From: Erwinia billingiae Eb661
GTDB lineage: Bacteria > Pseudomonadota > Gammaproteobacteria > Enterobacterales > Enterobacteriaceae
Assembly: GCF_000196615.1 (NCBI RefSeq)
Contig: NC_014306.1
Location: 186,001-250,000 of the forward strand
Reading direction: 5' to 3'
DNA: 64,000 nt
Shown: one piece after another, positions 48,343-58,067 of the stretch
Layout: each line of letters begins with the position of its first letter
Numbering within the stretch: the stretch's first letter is position 1
Translations under genes and position numbers: made by a program
Notes under the pieces: model-generated
What the model was told of the DNA's origin: nothing
The model's database searches: none
Seen by the model: only the letters and a program-made list of their open reading frames with translations

Positions 48343-48429
48343 GCGATGGTGGCGGAATTGGTAGACGCGCTAGCTTCAGGTGTTAGTGTTCTTACGGACG
48401 TGAGGGTTCAAGTCCCTCCCTTCGCACCA
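48343..48429 (+). tRNA. leuT: tRNA-Leu (CAG)
   Basis: An 87-base gene with anticodon CAG and a long variable arm, as for class II tRNAs. The fifth pair of the acceptor stem is U-U. E. coli leuT has a mismatch (A-C) at the same position. Confidence 0.97.
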
Positions 48430-48466
48430 ACAAAATCAGCAGTATTGTGAAGCAGTAAGCAGTATT

Positions 48467-48543
48467 CGGCGAGTAGCGCAGCTTGGTAGCGCAACTGGTT
48501 TGGGACCAGTGGGTCGGAGGTTCGAATCCTCTCTCGCCGACCA
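48467..48543 (+). tRNA. proM: tRNA-Pro (TGG), first copy
   Basis: A 77-base gene with anticodon TGG and encoded CCA. A second identical copy lies 90 bases downstream. A weak hairpin and seven T's (about 48553-48574) lie between the copies. Confidence 0.97.
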
Positions 48544-48633
48544 CTTTCAAAGACTTGCCGAGGCAGGTTTTTTTGCTTAAGGTCCACGGATCTTAGCAGC
48601 AGTAAAAAGCAGTAATGAAGTGCCAGCAGTATT

Positions 48634-48710
48634 CGGCGAGTAGCGCAGCTTGGTAGCGCAACTGGTTTGGGACCAGTGGGTCGGAGGTTCGAATCCTCTC
48701 TCGCCGACCA
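48634..48710 (+). tRNA. tRNA-Pro (TGG), second copy
   Basis: Identical in all 77 bases to the first proline tRNA, and preceded by the same AGCAGTATT. E. coli has a single proM here, so this looks like a local duplication. Confidence 0.97.
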
Positions 48711-48716
48711 ATTTAG

Positions 48717-48744
48717 AAAAACCCCGCTTTGGCGGGGTTTTTTG
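48717..48744 (+). terminator. terminator of the tRNA cluster
   Basis: A stem AAAACCCCGC with GCGGGGTTTT around a 4-base loop ends in a T-run directly after the second proline tRNA. Confidence 0.92.
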
Positions 48745-48791
48745 CTTTCCGCCATTCGCTATCCGCAGCCCTGTCGTTTCTTCCCGTTTTT

Positions 48792-48904
48792 TGTCTCCGT
48801 TAAGAGACAGCTAATTCGTTGTTTATTAAAGCCTTTACTCAACTTCATTTTCGCTGTCGTTAATCCACGACGCCCGTACAACCGTTTGTCGTTAAATGCC
48901 AACG
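48792..48904 (+). promoter_or_regulatory. three GlrR-type activator sites upstream of glmZ
   Basis: Three sites fit the GlrR pattern TGTC-N10-GACA: 48792-48809 (perfect), 48855-48872 (ends GACG) and 48887-48904 (ends AACG). They lie about 110-225 bases before the glmZ start, a usual distance for sigma-54 enhancers. GlrR (YfhA) activates glmY and, in many enterobacteria, glmZ. Confidence 0.65.
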
Positions 48905-48990
48905 GCCAGACGGTGTTTGACTCACGTCGATGTGAATAAAATGGCTAACTATCAAAGAGTTAATATATTTTTCAGTGGTGTCGATAAAGC

Positions 48991-49006
48991 TGGCACGTCT
49001 CCTGCA
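48991..49006 (+). promoter_or_regulatory. sigma-54 promoter of glmZ
   Basis: TGGCAC-N6-TGCA has the required GG and GC separated by 10 bases, the sigma-54 (-24/-12) pattern. The glmZ RNA start lies about 12 bases later. I see no good overlapping sigma-70 -10 box. Confidence 0.82.
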
Positions 49007-49017
49007 ATATCACCACT

Positions 49018-49219
49018 GTAGATGCTCATTCCACTCCTTATGATTGTTAACGCTTCATAAACCAGGAATGATGCAGAGCCCTTTACGGTACCTGTTGTCC
49101 ACCCGCCAGTCTCGCTTCGGCCTTACTGGAGTCCAAGGACAATACGTTGAGTCAGGTACCAGCCAAATTGTCTTACCGACCTGATCTTTACACCTGCCAG
49201 TTTGGCAGGTGTTTTTTTT
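49018..49219 (+). ncRNA. glmZ: small RNA GlmZ
   Basis: A 202-base RNA gene. Its 5' end GTAGATGCTCATTCC, the later GGAATGATGCAGAGCC and TTTACGGT, and ACGTTGAGT match E. coli GlmZ, and it lies at the same place, upstream of hemY. CTCATTCC pairs with GGAATGAT to form the first stem. It ends in a strong terminator, a 10-bp stem at 49190-49212 with eight T's. In E. coli GlmZ pairs with the glmS leader and activates glucosamine-6-phosphate synthase; RapZ and RNase E inactivate it unless GlmY competes. The 3' end is set by the T-run. Confidence 0.92.
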
Positions 49220-49243
49220 GTCTGTCTGCCAGAAATCAGGCAT

Positions 49244-49268
49244 AAAAAAACCGGGCACAGGGCCCGGT
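49244..49268 (-). terminator. terminator of the hem operon
   Basis: A 7-bp stem (ACCGGGC with GCCCGGT) bordered by seven A's, a T-run on the minus strand, lies 19 bases after hemY. Confidence 0.88.
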
Positions 49269-49286
49269 TATCTGGAGGACGCAGGA

Positions 49287-50477
49287 TTACGGTGCGTTCT
49301 TCAGGGTCAGCAGCAACCCGTCACGCCGCATCTGTGCCGCTTCTTCTGGCTTATGCTGACGATCCAGCGTGTCAGCCAGCCAGGCGTAATCAAAGGCATC
49401 AGGACGCTGCTTAAGCGCTTCTCTGAAGGCCTCGGCTGCTTGCTCCCACTCGCCATGCTTCATCAGCAGCTGACCCAGCGTGCTGTGCAGCAATGGTGTG
49501 GCACCATGCTGTTTGATCTGCTGGCGCAGCGCTTTCTCAAGCTGTTCCGGATTGCCGGTCTTCAGGCGTGGCATCAGCAGAATTAAACGCTCGTCATAGG
49601 CCTTCTTGAGGCCATCCAGCACAATTTGCTGCGCCGTTTCGTGGTCATCACAGACGATCAGGTGATCCGCCATGGCAACCTGCAGGGCCGTCTCATTGCG
49701 CGTTTTACGGCTCTGATCCTGCCACCAGCGTTTCAATCCATCGCTACCCTGATCGGCCATTGCCTGGTTCATTAAGCCCAGCCAGGCTTCCTGTTGCAGC
49801 GCCAGACGATGCGCTTCATCCGACACCTGAGATTTCTCCATCGCAGGCAGGATATCCAGCAGGGCGCTCCAGGCACCGGTCCGCACGTAAGCCTGCTCAG
49901 CCAGACGCAGCACTTCAGGATGGCGCGGAGCCACTTCCAGCAGTCGATCAACACCATGACGCGCGGCGTGATCTTCATTACGCGCCAGTTGAATACGCAC
50001 GCGGGTGATCTCCACCGGCAGCTGGTCGCTGCCCGCCAGTTCCGCGGCACGTTCAAGGTGCTGGTTGGAACGAATTTCGTCACCACGTTGCTGAGCGGCT
50101 TCTGCTGCCAGCAGGTAGTTCACCACAGGCTGTTCTGCATGGTCAGCATTGCGCGACAGCAGTTTTTCAACCTGGCGATAATCTCCTTCAGCCAGCTTAA
50201 CCAGCGCAGCATTGGTTTGCTTACGCGCGCGGTTACGCTTACGGCCCATAAACCAGCCACGGGTTCTGACGCCGGTGCGTAACAGGCGACGCAACACCCA
50301 CTCCACCACCAGGATAACGATCAGTGACAGGATCAGGATGATGGCCAGGCCGGTAACGCTGGTTTCGATATTCCAGTTATCGGTCTGGATCAGCACATAA
50401 CCCTGGTGGCCGGCCAGCATTGGGCCAAGCACCACGCCAGCAATCAGCAGGAGAAACAGTATCAGGACTTTAAGCAT
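49287..50477 (-). CDS. hemY: heme biosynthesis-associated TPR protein HemY
   Basis: A 396-residue inner-membrane protein with two N-terminal membrane helices (about residues 1-23 and 40-62), a basic segment RKRNRARK, then tetratricopeptide repeats to the C-terminus. It is the last gene of hemCDXY and is linked to late heme synthesis in E. coli, but it is not the protoporphyrinogen oxidase once called HemY in Bacillus. The precise role is unknown. Confidence 0.95.
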   Translation of the reverse strand: MLKVLILFLLLIAGVVLGPMLAGHQGYVLIQTDNWNIETSVTGLAIILILSLIVILVVEWVLRRLLRTGVRTRGWFMGRKRNRARKQTNAALVKLAEGDYRQVEKLLSRNADHAEQPVVNYLLAAEAAQQRGDEIRSNQHLERAAELAGSDQLPVEITRVRIQLARNEDHAARHGVDRLLEVAPRHPEVLRLAEQAYVRTGAWSALLDILPAMEKSQVSDEAHRLALQQEAWLGLMNQAMADQGSDGLKRWWQDQSRKTRNETALQVAMADHLIVCDDHETAQQIVLDGLKKAYDERLILLMPRLKTGNPEQLEKALRQQIKQHGATPLLHSTLGQLLMKHGEWEQAAEAFREALKQRPDAFDYAWLADTLDRQHKPEEAAQMRRDGLLLTLKNAP

Positions 50478-50479
50478 GC

Positions 50480-51610
50480 TTATTCTCCCTGCTGCTGTTG
50501 CCCGGCACTTGGCTGTGCCAGCAGGTTGCGCACGCGCGTTTGCATCAGTTTATCCAGCATCGGCTGGCTTTGCAGTGCATCCGGAACGTCCATCGAGACG
50601 CTTTGCTGGCCCAGGTCGTCCAGCTGGCTGAGAAACGCCTTCGTGGCCGGATCGTGAGTATCAAACCAGGCGCGAACCCAGGTCGACACCGTGTCGATGG
50701 ACTGCTTATAGATTTGATCCTGATGACGTGGCACGGCCTGCGCCGCAATCAGCAGGCGTGAACGAATGTTTTCACGCAGATAGACATCCTGATTCGGGGC
50801 CAGCAGCGGTTCGGCAGTGGTATCGCGACGGCGGATGGTAATGAAATCATCCATAAAGTTGTGCCAGCTTTTCACCAGATTCTGACGCCACTCGCGCAGG
50901 GAAGAAGAGAGCTCGCCGCTGTCCTGATCCATTGGGCTGCCGTCGGAGTCATTGTCAGCCAGGCGCAGGTTATCAACGCCATTGGAAAGCTGATTCAGTT
51001 TGAGGATGACGCCATCGTAATCCACCTGGCTAACGGCAGAAAGCGTGCTGATGTCCTGGGTCAAGGCGCGACGCACATCAATCAGGCTCGGGTCGTTCAT
51101 ATCGGCCAGACTCTGATCGGCGCTTTTAAGCAGTGCAGCCGCGGTGGTGACATCCTGATCGCTCCACAACTTGCGGCCCGCCAGTTTCACCAGATAGTCG
51201 GCCTGAGCCAGCAGCCAGGTATGCGCATCATTGCCGGAAATGGTCGCGACTTTCTGTTTAAGCTCATCCAGCTGCTGGCTCATCGCCGTTTGCTGTTGAT
51301 GGGCAGTGTCTAACGCGCTGCTTTGCGTCGCCAGTTGCTGCACCAGCGTCTGCTTGTCGCTGGCGGCCTGCTGCTGCAGGTCAGAGAGTTGATTAGCCAG
51401 CGTCTGGTTAGCCGCAGCCTGCTGTTGAGCCTGGTGTTTACCATTTATATAAAGTCCAACGCCTATCGCCAGCGCGATCGCTATAGCCAGAACGCCCAAC
51501 GCCGTGCCGGTATTCTTCGGCTTGCGGGGTGGTTTTTGTTCTGCTGTAGTGGTCTCACCCGCTGGGGTGGTTTCTTCAACCATGGCGGAGGAATTTTTTT
51601 GTTCCGTCAT
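50480..51610 (-). CDS. hemX: HemX, putative uroporphyrinogen III methyltransferase-like protein
   Basis: The 376-residue protein has a short cytoplasmic N-terminus rich in E, T and K, one membrane helix (about 44-63), then a Gln/Ala-rich coiled coil (about 65-130) and a globular domain ([22 protein letters not shown] region). It lacks the motifs of a real SAM methyltransferase, so the traditional name is doubtful. I start it at 51610 (MTEQKNSSA); an in-frame ATG at 51625 would add 5 residues. The C-terminal Pro/Ala tail of E. coli HemX is shorter here. Confidence 0.93.
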   Translation of the reverse strand: MTEQKNSSAMVEETTPAGETTTAEQKPPRKPKNTGTALGVLAIAIALAIGVGLYINGKHQAQQQAAANQTLANQLSDLQQQAASDKQTLVQQLATQSSALDTAHQQQTAMSQQLDELKQKVATISGNDAHTWLLAQADYLVKLAGRKLWSDQDVTTAAALLKSADQSLADMNDPSLIDVRRALTQDISTLSAVSQVDYDGVILKLNQLSNGVDNLRLADNDSDGSPMDQDSGELSSSLREWRQNLVKSWHNFMDDFITIRRRDTTAEPLLAPNQDVYLRENIRSRLLIAAQAVPRHQDQIYKQSIDTVSTWVRAWFDTHDPATKAFLSQLDDLGQQSVSMDVPDALQSQPMLDKLMQTRVRNLLAQPSAGQQQQGE

Positions 51611-51627
51611 TGTGGCACATCCCATAT

Positions 51628-52374
51628 TTAAGTTTGTTGTAACGCTCGCAGCAACGCGTCGTTATCGGCACCATCGGCTACCCGTATCTCTCGCCAGCCC
51701 AGTTCCCTGGCGCGAGTAGCCAAACGATCACTGACGACAACCAGTCGACAGTGCAGAAGCCATTCCTCACGATCAATCTCGGGGAACAGCAAATAAAGCT
51801 GTTGCAGCATTTCGCCACTGGTCACCACCAGCGTATCAATCTGACGATCGCGCCAGCGCCGACCTTCTATTGCACCCTGGTAAATCTTCGCACAACGTTG
51901 ATAGCATTCAACAAACTGTACAGTAGCGCCGCGCGCTTGCAAGGTCTCTGCCAGCAGTTCACGCCCGCCGTTACCCCTGAGGATCAGCGCGCGCTTGCCC
52001 GCAACCTGCTGCAAGGCCGGGAGCTGAATCAATATTTCGCTGGTTTCACGCTCGTGCGGCCAGACAACATCCAGTCCGCTTGCCGCATGCAGGGCCAACG
52101 CCGTTGTCCGGCCAATAGCATAATAGTTCAAGCTGGCGGGCCATGATGCCTTCGCGCGCATAAGAGCAGGCTGCGCATAATGAATGGCCTGCTGCGACAG
52201 AATAAAAACCAGGTCATCCGGCCGCAGGGTGGCGAGGTGACCAGGCAGGCTGTCGAGATCTATGCCAGGCGTGAATTCAATTAGCGGCATCGCCCAGGCC
52301 ACCCGTCCTTGCGTACGTAAACGGCTTACCAGCTCGTCGGCGGCCGGTGATGGACGGGTGACCAGGATAGTCAT
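51628..52374 (-). CDS. hemD: uroporphyrinogen III synthase
   Basis: HemD closes hydroxymethylbilane to uroporphyrinogen III with inversion of ring D. The 248-residue protein has two alternating alpha/beta lobes and family motifs at ILVTRP and [10 protein letters not shown]. Its start overlaps the hemC stop by 4 bases, so the two are translationally coupled. Confidence 0.95.
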   Translation of the reverse strand: MTILVTRPSPAADELVSRLRTQGRVAWAMPLIEFTPGIDLDSLPGHLATLRPDDLVFILSQQAIHYAQPALMRAKASWPASLNYYAIGRTTALALHAASGLDVVWPHERETSEILIQLPALQQVAGKRALILRGNGGRELLAETLQARGATVQFVECYQRCAKIYQGAIEGRRWRDRQIDTLVVTSGEMLQQLYLLFPEIDREEWLLHCRLVVVSDRLATRARELGWREIRVADGADNDALLRALQQT

Positions 52375-53312
52375 GCGGGAGGATTTCCCTGATAAACCTC
52401 GGCAAGGATCTCGCGAGCGCCATTATTCAGCAGCTCTTCGGCCAGCGAGATGCCCATTTTTTCCGCATCGGCCCTTGGCCCACGGCGTTCGCCACGGATC
52501 ATCGCGGTGCCGTCTGGGGAACCGACCAGCCCACGCAGCCAGAGTTCATCACCCTGCAGCAGCGCAAAACTACCGATTGGCACCTGGCAGCCACCTTCCA
52601 GACGGGTGTTCATCGCCCGCTCCGCTTTCACACGGATGGCGGTGTCGTCATCATTTAAGGCTGACAGCAGCGCGATAGCCTGCGCATCATCCAGACGGCA
52701 TTCAATGCCAACCGCGCCCTGACCAACGGCCGGCAAGGATTCTTCCGCCGGCATGGCATAGCGGATGCGATCGCCAAGGCCCAGGCGTTTCAGTCCGGCT
52801 ACGGCAAGAATGATCGCGTCATACTCACCCGCATCGAGCTTACCCAGACGCGTGCCGACGTTGCCACGCAGCGATCGGATGATCAAATCTGGCCGACGGG
52901 CGCTGAGCTGACATTGACGACGCAGGCTCGATGTTCCCACGACCGCGCCCTGCGGCAGGGCATCAACCGAGTCGTATTGATTAGAAACGAAGGCATCGAG
53001 CGGATCTTCACGCTCACAGATTGTGACCAGTCCCAGCCCTTCCGGGAAGGCGATTGGCACATCTTTCATTGAATGAACGGCAATATCTGCGCGGTCTTCG
53101 AGCATCGCCTGCTCCAGTTCTTTGACGAATAATCCCTTGCCGCCGACCTTAGCCAGCGGCGTGTCGAGGATCACATCACCCTTGGTCACCATCGGGACGA
53201 GTTCGACCCGAAGCCCCGGATGGCAAGCCATCAGACGCTGCTGAACATAATGTGCCTGCCAAAGTGCAAGCGGACTTTGCCTGGTGGCAATTCTTAAAAT
53301 TTTGTCTAACAT
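52371..53312 (-). CDS. hemC: porphobilinogen deaminase
   Basis: HemC joins four porphobilinogen molecules into hydroxymethylbilane. The 313-residue protein, the same length as in E. coli, holds its dipyrromethane cofactor on the cysteine in [10 protein letters not shown] near residue 242, and has KDVP and SLRRQCQL motifs. It heads the minus-strand hem operon and is divergent from cyaA. Confidence 0.98.
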   Translation of the reverse strand: MLDKILRIATRQSPLALWQAHYVQQRLMACHPGLRVELVPMVTKGDVILDTPLAKVGGKGLFVKELEQAMLEDRADIAVHSMKDVPIAFPEGLGLVTICEREDPLDAFVSNQYDSVDALPQGAVVGTSSLRRQCQLSARRPDLIIRSLRGNVGTRLGKLDAGEYDAIILAVAGLKRLGLGDRIRYAMPAEESLPAVGQGAVGIECRLDDAQAIALLSALNDDDTAIRVKAERAMNTRLEGGCQVPIGSFALLQGDELWLRGLVGSPDGTAMIRGERRGPRADAEKMGISLAEELLNNGAREILAEVYQGNPPA

Positions 53313-53485
53313 GCTTCTTACCGTTTTGATCGCTCATTGATTATCCTATCATTGATACGGGAATGCTGTCAGTTTCCACGCTGTCAAACGGCCACCAGCG
53401 GACGGATCACGGCATCTAAAACCAGGCAGAACGTAAAACGTGCTAAACTGTTGTGTAGCGCAACTTTCTTTACGGTCAATCTGCC

Positions 53486-53507
53486 AGGTGTTAGATTGAT
53501 CACGTTT
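53486..53507 (+). promoter_or_regulatory. CRP-binding site at the cyaA promoter
   Basis: TGTTA-N6-TCACG (53489-53504) resembles the CRP consensus TGTGA-N6-TCACA and is nearly the same as the E. coli cyaA site, through which cAMP-CRP represses cyaA. It lies about 100 bases before the cyaA start codon. Confidence 0.8.
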
Positions 53508-53598
53508 CCAGCAATAATTCGCCCGACTATTTTTAAATCAAGCGGCGGATTTCGGAAACAGGGTTTTTGTAAGCACTGGGATAATCAGGCGAGACGTC

Positions 53599-56154
53599 TT
53601 GTACCTCTACATAGAGACACTGAAACAGAGACTGGATGCTATCAACCAGCTGCGCGTAGATCGCGCGCTGGCTGCTATGGGACCTTCGTTCCAACAGGTC
53701 TACAGTCTGCTGCCAACCTTATTACATTATCATCATCCGCTGATGCCGGGTTACCTCGAAGGTAACGTTCCACATGGCATCAGCTTTTACACGCCTGATG
53801 AAAGCCAAATTGATTATCTCAATGATTTAGAAGGTAAATCTGGATCATTCGCTGCCATTCCGCCCCGCGGCGAACTGCCAATTACCGGCGTGTATTCGAT
53901 GGGCAGTACCTCTTCTGTTGGTCAAAACCTCACCTCCGACCTCGATATCTGGGTCTGCCACCAGTCATGGCTGGATAATGAAGAGCGCCTGGCGCTGCAA
54001 AAGAAATGTACCCGCCTGCAGAAATGGTGTGCGTCGATGGGCGTTGAAGTCAGCTTCTTCCTGATTGATGAAAACCGTTTCCGCCATAACGAGAGCGGCA
54101 GCCTCGGCGGGGAAGATTGCGGCTCCACGCAGCATATCCTGCTGCTGGATGAGTTTTACCGCACCGCAGTGCGGCTGGCGGGTAAGCGTATTCTGTGGAA
54201 TATGGTGCCGGGAGAAGAGGAAGAGCATTACGACGATTACGTCATGTCACTCTATCAAAAGGGCGTGTTAACCCCGAACGAGTGGCTTGATTTGGGCGGC
54301 CTGGGCACGCTGTCTGCCGAAGAGTATTTCGGTGCCAGCCTGTGGCAGCTGTATAAAAGTATCGATTCTCCGTACAAAGCGGTGTTGAAAACCCTGTTGC
54401 TGGAAGCCTACTCGTGGGAATACCCGAGTACTCAGCTGCTGGCGATGGACATCAAGCAGCGCCTGCATGACGGGGAAATCGTTTCTTACGGCCTCGACCC
54501 TTACTGCATGATGCTGGAAAGAGTGACGTATTACCTCACCAGCATTGACGATCATGCCCGTCTGGATCTGGTTCGCCGCTGCTTCTATCTGAAAGTCTGC
54601 GAAAAGCTGTCGGTTGATCACGGCAAGTCTGGCTGGCGGCGCGAAATTCTTAATCAGCTGGTGACGGAATGGGGTTGGGATGCGGATCGCATCACGATGC
54701 TGGACAGCCGCGCCGACTGGAAAATTGAACGGGTGCGTGAAGCCCACAACGAACTGCTGGATGCGATGATGCAGAGTTATCGCAACCTGATCCGCTTCGC
54801 CCGTCGTAACAACCTGAGCGTTAGCGCCAGCCCGCAGGATATCGGGGTGTTGACCCGTAAACTGTACGCGGCTTTTGAAGCGCTGCCGGGCAAAGTGACG
54901 CTGGTGAACCCGCAGATTTCGCCGGATCTTTCTGAATCGCATCTGACCTTTATTCATGTGCCGCATGGCCGTGCCAACCGCGCGGGCTGGTATTTGTATA
55001 ATCAGTCGCCGGATATGCAATCGATCATCAGCCATCAACCGCTGGAATATAACCGTTACCTGAATAAGCTGGTGGCCTGGGCCTGGTTTAACGGCCTGCT
55101 GACCAGCAAAACCCGCCTGCACATTAAAGGCAATGAAATCTGTGACCTCGCCAGATTACAGGAGCTGGTCGCTGACGTGTCGCACCACTTCCCGTTGCGG
55201 GTGCCCTCACCAACGCCGAAAGCGCTCTACAGTCCCTGTGAAATCCGCCATCTGGCCATTATCGTTAACCTCGAATATGACCCGACCGCCGCTTTCCGCA
55301 ATCAGGTGGTGCATTTTGACTTCCGTAAGCTGGACGTCTTCAGCTTTGGTCAGCAGCAGCAGTGCCTGATTGGCAGCATCGATCTGCTTTATCGCAACTC
55401 GTGGAATGAAGTGCGCACGCTGCACTTTAATGGCGAGCAGGCGATGATCGAAGGATTGAAAACCATCCTTGGCAAAATGCACCAGGATGCTGCGCCGCCA
55501 GACTCAGTGGAAGTGTTCTGCTACAGCCAGCATTTGCGCGGATTAATCCGTACCCGCGTTCAGCAGTTGGTGTCGGAATGCATCGAGCTGCGCCTGTCCA
55601 GCACCCGTCTGGAACCCGGGCGTTTCAAAGCGGTACGTGTGGCAGGTCAGACCTGGGGTCTGTTCTTTGAACGGCTGAGCGTGTCGGTGCAGAAGCTGGA
55701 AAACGCCGTCGAATTCTATGGCGCTATCTCCAACAACAAATTACATGGCCTGTCGATCAAGGTGGAAACCGATCAGACGCGCCTGCCTGCTGTCGTAAAT
55801 GGCTACGCCAGCGAAGGGCTCATCCAGTTCTTCTTCGAAGATACCAAAGACGATTTCGGCTTTAATATCTACATTCTGGATGAAACCAACCGGGTAGAGA
55901 TTTATCACCATTGTGAAGGCAGTAAAGAGGATCTGGTGCGCGACGTGAGCCGCTTCTACTCCTCTTCACACGATCGCTTCACCTACGGCTCGAGCTTTAT
56001 CAACTTCAATCTGCCGCAGTTCTACCAGATTGTGAATGTTGACGACCGTTTCCAGGTCATCCCTTTCCGCAGCCAGACGCTGGCCCAACTTTGCGCCACC
56101 GTCTCGGATAACGATCCGAACGGCGACTACGCCCAACGCTATCAAATGCATTGA
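53599..56154 (+). CDS. cyaA: adenylate cyclase, class I
   Basis: CyaA makes cAMP from ATP. The 851-residue protein has the N-terminal catalytic domain (about 1-450) with [19 protein letters not shown], whose aspartates bind metal, and a C-terminal regulatory domain that responds to the phosphotransferase protein IIA-Glc. The start is TTG 53599, the same unusual codon as in E. coli, where it keeps expression low. The last residues differ from E. coli. Confidence 0.98.
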   Translation: MYLYIETLKQRLDAINQLRVDRALAAMGPSFQQVYSLLPTLLHYHHPLMPGYLEGNVPHGISFYTPDESQIDYLNDLEGKSGSFAAIPPRGELPITGVYSMGSTSSVGQNLTSDLDIWVCHQSWLDNEERLALQKKCTRLQKWCASMGVEVSFFLIDENRFRHNESGSLGGEDCGSTQHILLLDEFYRTAVRLAGKRILWNMVPGEEEEHYDDYVMSLYQKGVLTPNEWLDLGGLGTLSAEEYFGASLWQLYKSIDSPYKAVLKTLLLEAYSWEYPSTQLLAMDIKQRLHDGEIVSYGLDPYCMMLERVTYYLTSIDDHARLDLVRRCFYLKVCEKLSVDHGKSGWRREILNQLVTEWGWDADRITMLDSRADWKIERVREAHNELLDAMMQSYRNLIRFARRNNLSVSASPQDIGVLTRKLYAAFEALPGKVTLVNPQISPDLSESHLTFIHVPHGRANRAGWYLYNQSPDMQSIISHQPLEYNRYLNKLVAWAWFNGLLTSKTRLHIKGNEICDLARLQELVADVSHHFPLRVPSPTPKALYSPCEIRHLAIIVNLEYDPTAAFRNQVVHFDFRKLDVFSFGQQQQCLIGSIDLLYRNSWNEVRTLHFNGEQAMIEGLKTILGKMHQDAAPPDSVEVFCYSQHLRGLIRTRVQQLVSECIELRLSSTRLEPGRFKAVRVAGQTWGLFFERLSVSVQKLENAVEFYGAISNNKLHGLSIKVETDQTRLPAVVNGYASEGLIQFFFEDTKDDFGFNIYILDETNRVEIYHHCEGSKEDLVRDVSRFYSSSHDRFTYGSSFINFNLPQFYQIVNVDDRFQVIPFRSQTLAQLCATVSDNDPNGDYAQRYQMH

Positions 56155-56193
56155 TGTCATGGCGGGATGCTTTCCGCCACTGACTGTGACATC
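56153..56193 (+). other. hairpin after cyaA
   Basis: An outer stem GATGTCA with TGACATC encloses an inner stem TGGCGG with CCGCCA, starting at the cyaA stop. Only short T-runs follow, so it may be a partial terminator or a processing site before lptM. Confidence 0.4.
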
Positions 56194-56274
56194 GAATCAG
56201 CTTTTCCTGTTGCTTTTAGCACTTCACCTGCGATGATAGACAACAAACAGGCCCTGATAACGAGCAGAATAAGC

Positions 56275-56511
56275 ATGAACAAAATGATTTGCCGGATGGC
56301 GCTGGTGCTGGCTGTAGTCAGCCTGGCAGGGTGCGGACTGAAAGGACCTTTGTACTTCCCGCCGCAGGAAAAGCCAAAGCAGCAAACCACTGAGAGCACC
56401 AAAAAGACACCCGCGACCGCCACGGATCAGCGCGCTGTCACGACGCCAGCTCAGAATGGAACGCAGAGCCAGCCTTCGACCACCGAACCGGAAACGCAAA
56501 CGGCTCAGTAA
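56275..56511 (+). CDS. lptM: small lipoprotein LptM (YifL)
   Basis: A 78-residue lipoprotein with a short signal peptide and lipobox LAGC, so Cys20 is the lipidated residue. GLKGPLYFPP follows at once and is the conserved motif of the family. LptM assists correct disulphide formation and assembly of the LPS translocon LptDE. The C-terminal tail is rich in T, Q, P and S and longer than in E. coli (67 residues in all there). I start it at ATG 56275; an in-frame start at 56167 would add 36 non-signal residues. Confidence 0.92.
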   Translation: MNKMICRMALVLAVVSLAGCGLKGPLYFPPQEKPKQQTTESTKKTPATATDQRAVTTPAQNGTQSQPSTTEPETQTAQ

Positions 56512-56538
56512 ACTATGACGCACTCGTTGGAGCCAAAA

Positions 56539-57363
56539 ATGCAGTTCTCCAAAATGCACGGTCTGGGCAATGACTTTATGGTGGTCGATGCCGTGACGCA
56601 AAACGTCTATTTTTCTCCAGAATTGATCCGGCGTCTGGCGGATCGTCATCTGGGGATCGGTTTCGATCAGCTGCTGATCGTCGAGCCACCGTACGATCCC
56701 GATCTCGACTTCCATTACCGTATTTTCAATGCTGATGGCAGTGAAGTTGCCCAGTGCGGCAATGGCGCGCGCTGTTTTGCCCGCTTCGTGCGGTTGAAAG
56801 GGCTGACCAACAAGAATGATATTCGCGTCAGCACGCAAACCGGGCGTATGGTGCTTAGCGTCACGCAGGATGAGCTGGTTTGCGTCAACATGGGTGAACC
56901 CAACTTCGATCCGCAACAGGTGCCGTTCCGCGCCAATAAAGCCGAAAACCTCTACCTGATGCGCGTTGCTGAGCAAACCATCATGTGTGGCGTGGTGTCG
57001 ATGGGTAATCCTCACTGTGTGCTGCAAGTGGACAGCGTGAAAACCGCCGCTGTCGAAAGCCTGGGTCCGGTGCTGGAAAGTCACGATCGCTTCCCTGAGC
57101 GCGTTAACGTCGGCTTTATGGAAGTGGTCAGCCGTGAACACATCCGCCTGCGCGTGTATGAGCGTGGCGCGGGTGAAACTCAGGCCTGCGGTAGCGGAGC
57201 CTGTGCGGCGGTTGCCGTCGGCATTCAGCAGGCGCTGCTGGCTGAAAAAGTACGCGTCGATCTGCCTGGCGGCAGCTTAAACATTGCCTGGAAAGGCCCG
57301 GGACATCCGCTGTATATGACCGGTCCAGCCACTCACGTTTATGACGGATTTATTCATTTATGA
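56539..57363 (+). CDS. dapF: diaminopimelate epimerase
   Basis: DapF converts LL- to meso-diaminopimelate for lysine and peptidoglycan. The 274-residue protein has the two catalytic cysteines in QCGNGARC (about 73) and ACGSGAC (about 217). I prefer ATG 56539 ([10 protein letters not shown]), with GGAG 7 bases before it, to the ATG at 56515. It overlaps yigA by 4 bases. Confidence 0.98.
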   Translation: MQFSKMHGLGNDFMVVDAVTQNVYFSPELIRRLADRHLGIGFDQLLIVEPPYDPDLDFHYRIFNADGSEVAQCGNGARCFARFVRLKGLTNKNDIRVSTQTGRMVLSVTQDELVCVNMGEPNFDPQQVPFRANKAENLYLMRVAEQTIMCGVVSMGNPHCVLQVDSVKTAAVESLGPVLESHDRFPERVNVGFMEVVSREHIRLRVYERGAGETQACGSGACAAVAVGIQQALLAEKVRVDLPGGSLNIAWKGPGHPLYMTGPATHVYDGFIHL

Positions 57364-58067
57364 AAAATGTCGGAGAACAACAGGCGACCAGCGAATTGCT
57401 GCTGGACGATCGAGCGGTCAGCGAGTTCCTGCTGCAAAATCCGGACTTCTTTATCCGTAATGCCCGTCAGGTTGAGCAGATGCTGGTGCCCCATCCGGTG
57501 CGCGGCACGGTCTCGCTGGTGGAGTGGCAGCTGGCTCGCCAGCGCAACCATATCACCCAGTTAGAAGAAGAGATCACCCTGCTGATGGAGCAGGCCAGCG
57601 CGAATCAGCAGCTGTTTGACCGCCTGTTATCCCTGCAGGCCCGCCTTGCGGCCGCAGACAGCCTGCACGATATGCTTAATCGCCTGCATCGCTGGGCCAG
57701 AGAGCTGGGGCTGGCAGGCGCTAACGTCCGCCTGTTCAGCGAGAAATGGCGGATTGGCGCGCCTTCTGACTTCACTCAGCTCGCGCTTTCCCGACACGCT
57801 TTTGAATCCGTCCGCATCCAGCGGCTGGGTAAACAGCAGCATTACCTGGGCAGCCTGAATGGCCCTGAGCTGTTGCTGTTGCTGCCTCAGGCCAAAGCGA
57901 TTGGTTCGGTGGCGATGTCGCTGATGGGCGAACAGGGCGATCTGGGCGTGCTGATTTTCAGCAGCCGTGACACGCAGCATTATCAGTCAGGCATGGGAAC
58001 CGTGCTGTTACAGCACCTCTCTCTGATGCTGCCAGACCTGCTGACGCGCTGGGTCGAACGCGCATGA
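57360..58067 (+). CDS. yigA: DUF484 protein YigA
   Basis: A 235-residue protein of the DUF484 family, with an N-terminal helical part containing a coiled coil (about 45-80) and a GAF-like C-terminal domain. The function is unknown. It lies between dapF and xerC with 4-base overlaps on both sides, the same in E. coli, so it is part of the dapF-yigA-xerC-yigB unit. Confidence 0.94.
   Translation: MKNVGEQQATSELLLDDRAVSEFLLQNPDFFIRNARQVEQMLVPHPVRGTVSLVEWQLARQRNHITQLEEEITLLMEQASANQQLFDRLLSLQARLAAADSLHDMLNRLHRWARELGLAGANVRLFSEKWRIGAPSDFTQLALSRHAFESVRIQRLGKQQHYLGSLNGPELLLLLPQAKAIGSVAMSLMGEQGDLGVLIFSSRDTQHYQSGMGTVLLQHLSLMLPDLLTRWVERA

Noticed and set aside
48745..49017. Gap between the tRNA cluster and glmZ as the place of aslA/aslB
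   Set aside because: No trace of these E. coli genes; the stretch holds only the glmZ control sites.
56224..57141. 305-codon open frame on the minus strand opposite lptM and dapF
   Set aside because: It is antisense to well conserved genes, has no family features or binding site, and is the usual codon-bias shadow. The same applies to 54268-55122, 60256-61179, 62460-63281 and 8737-9351.
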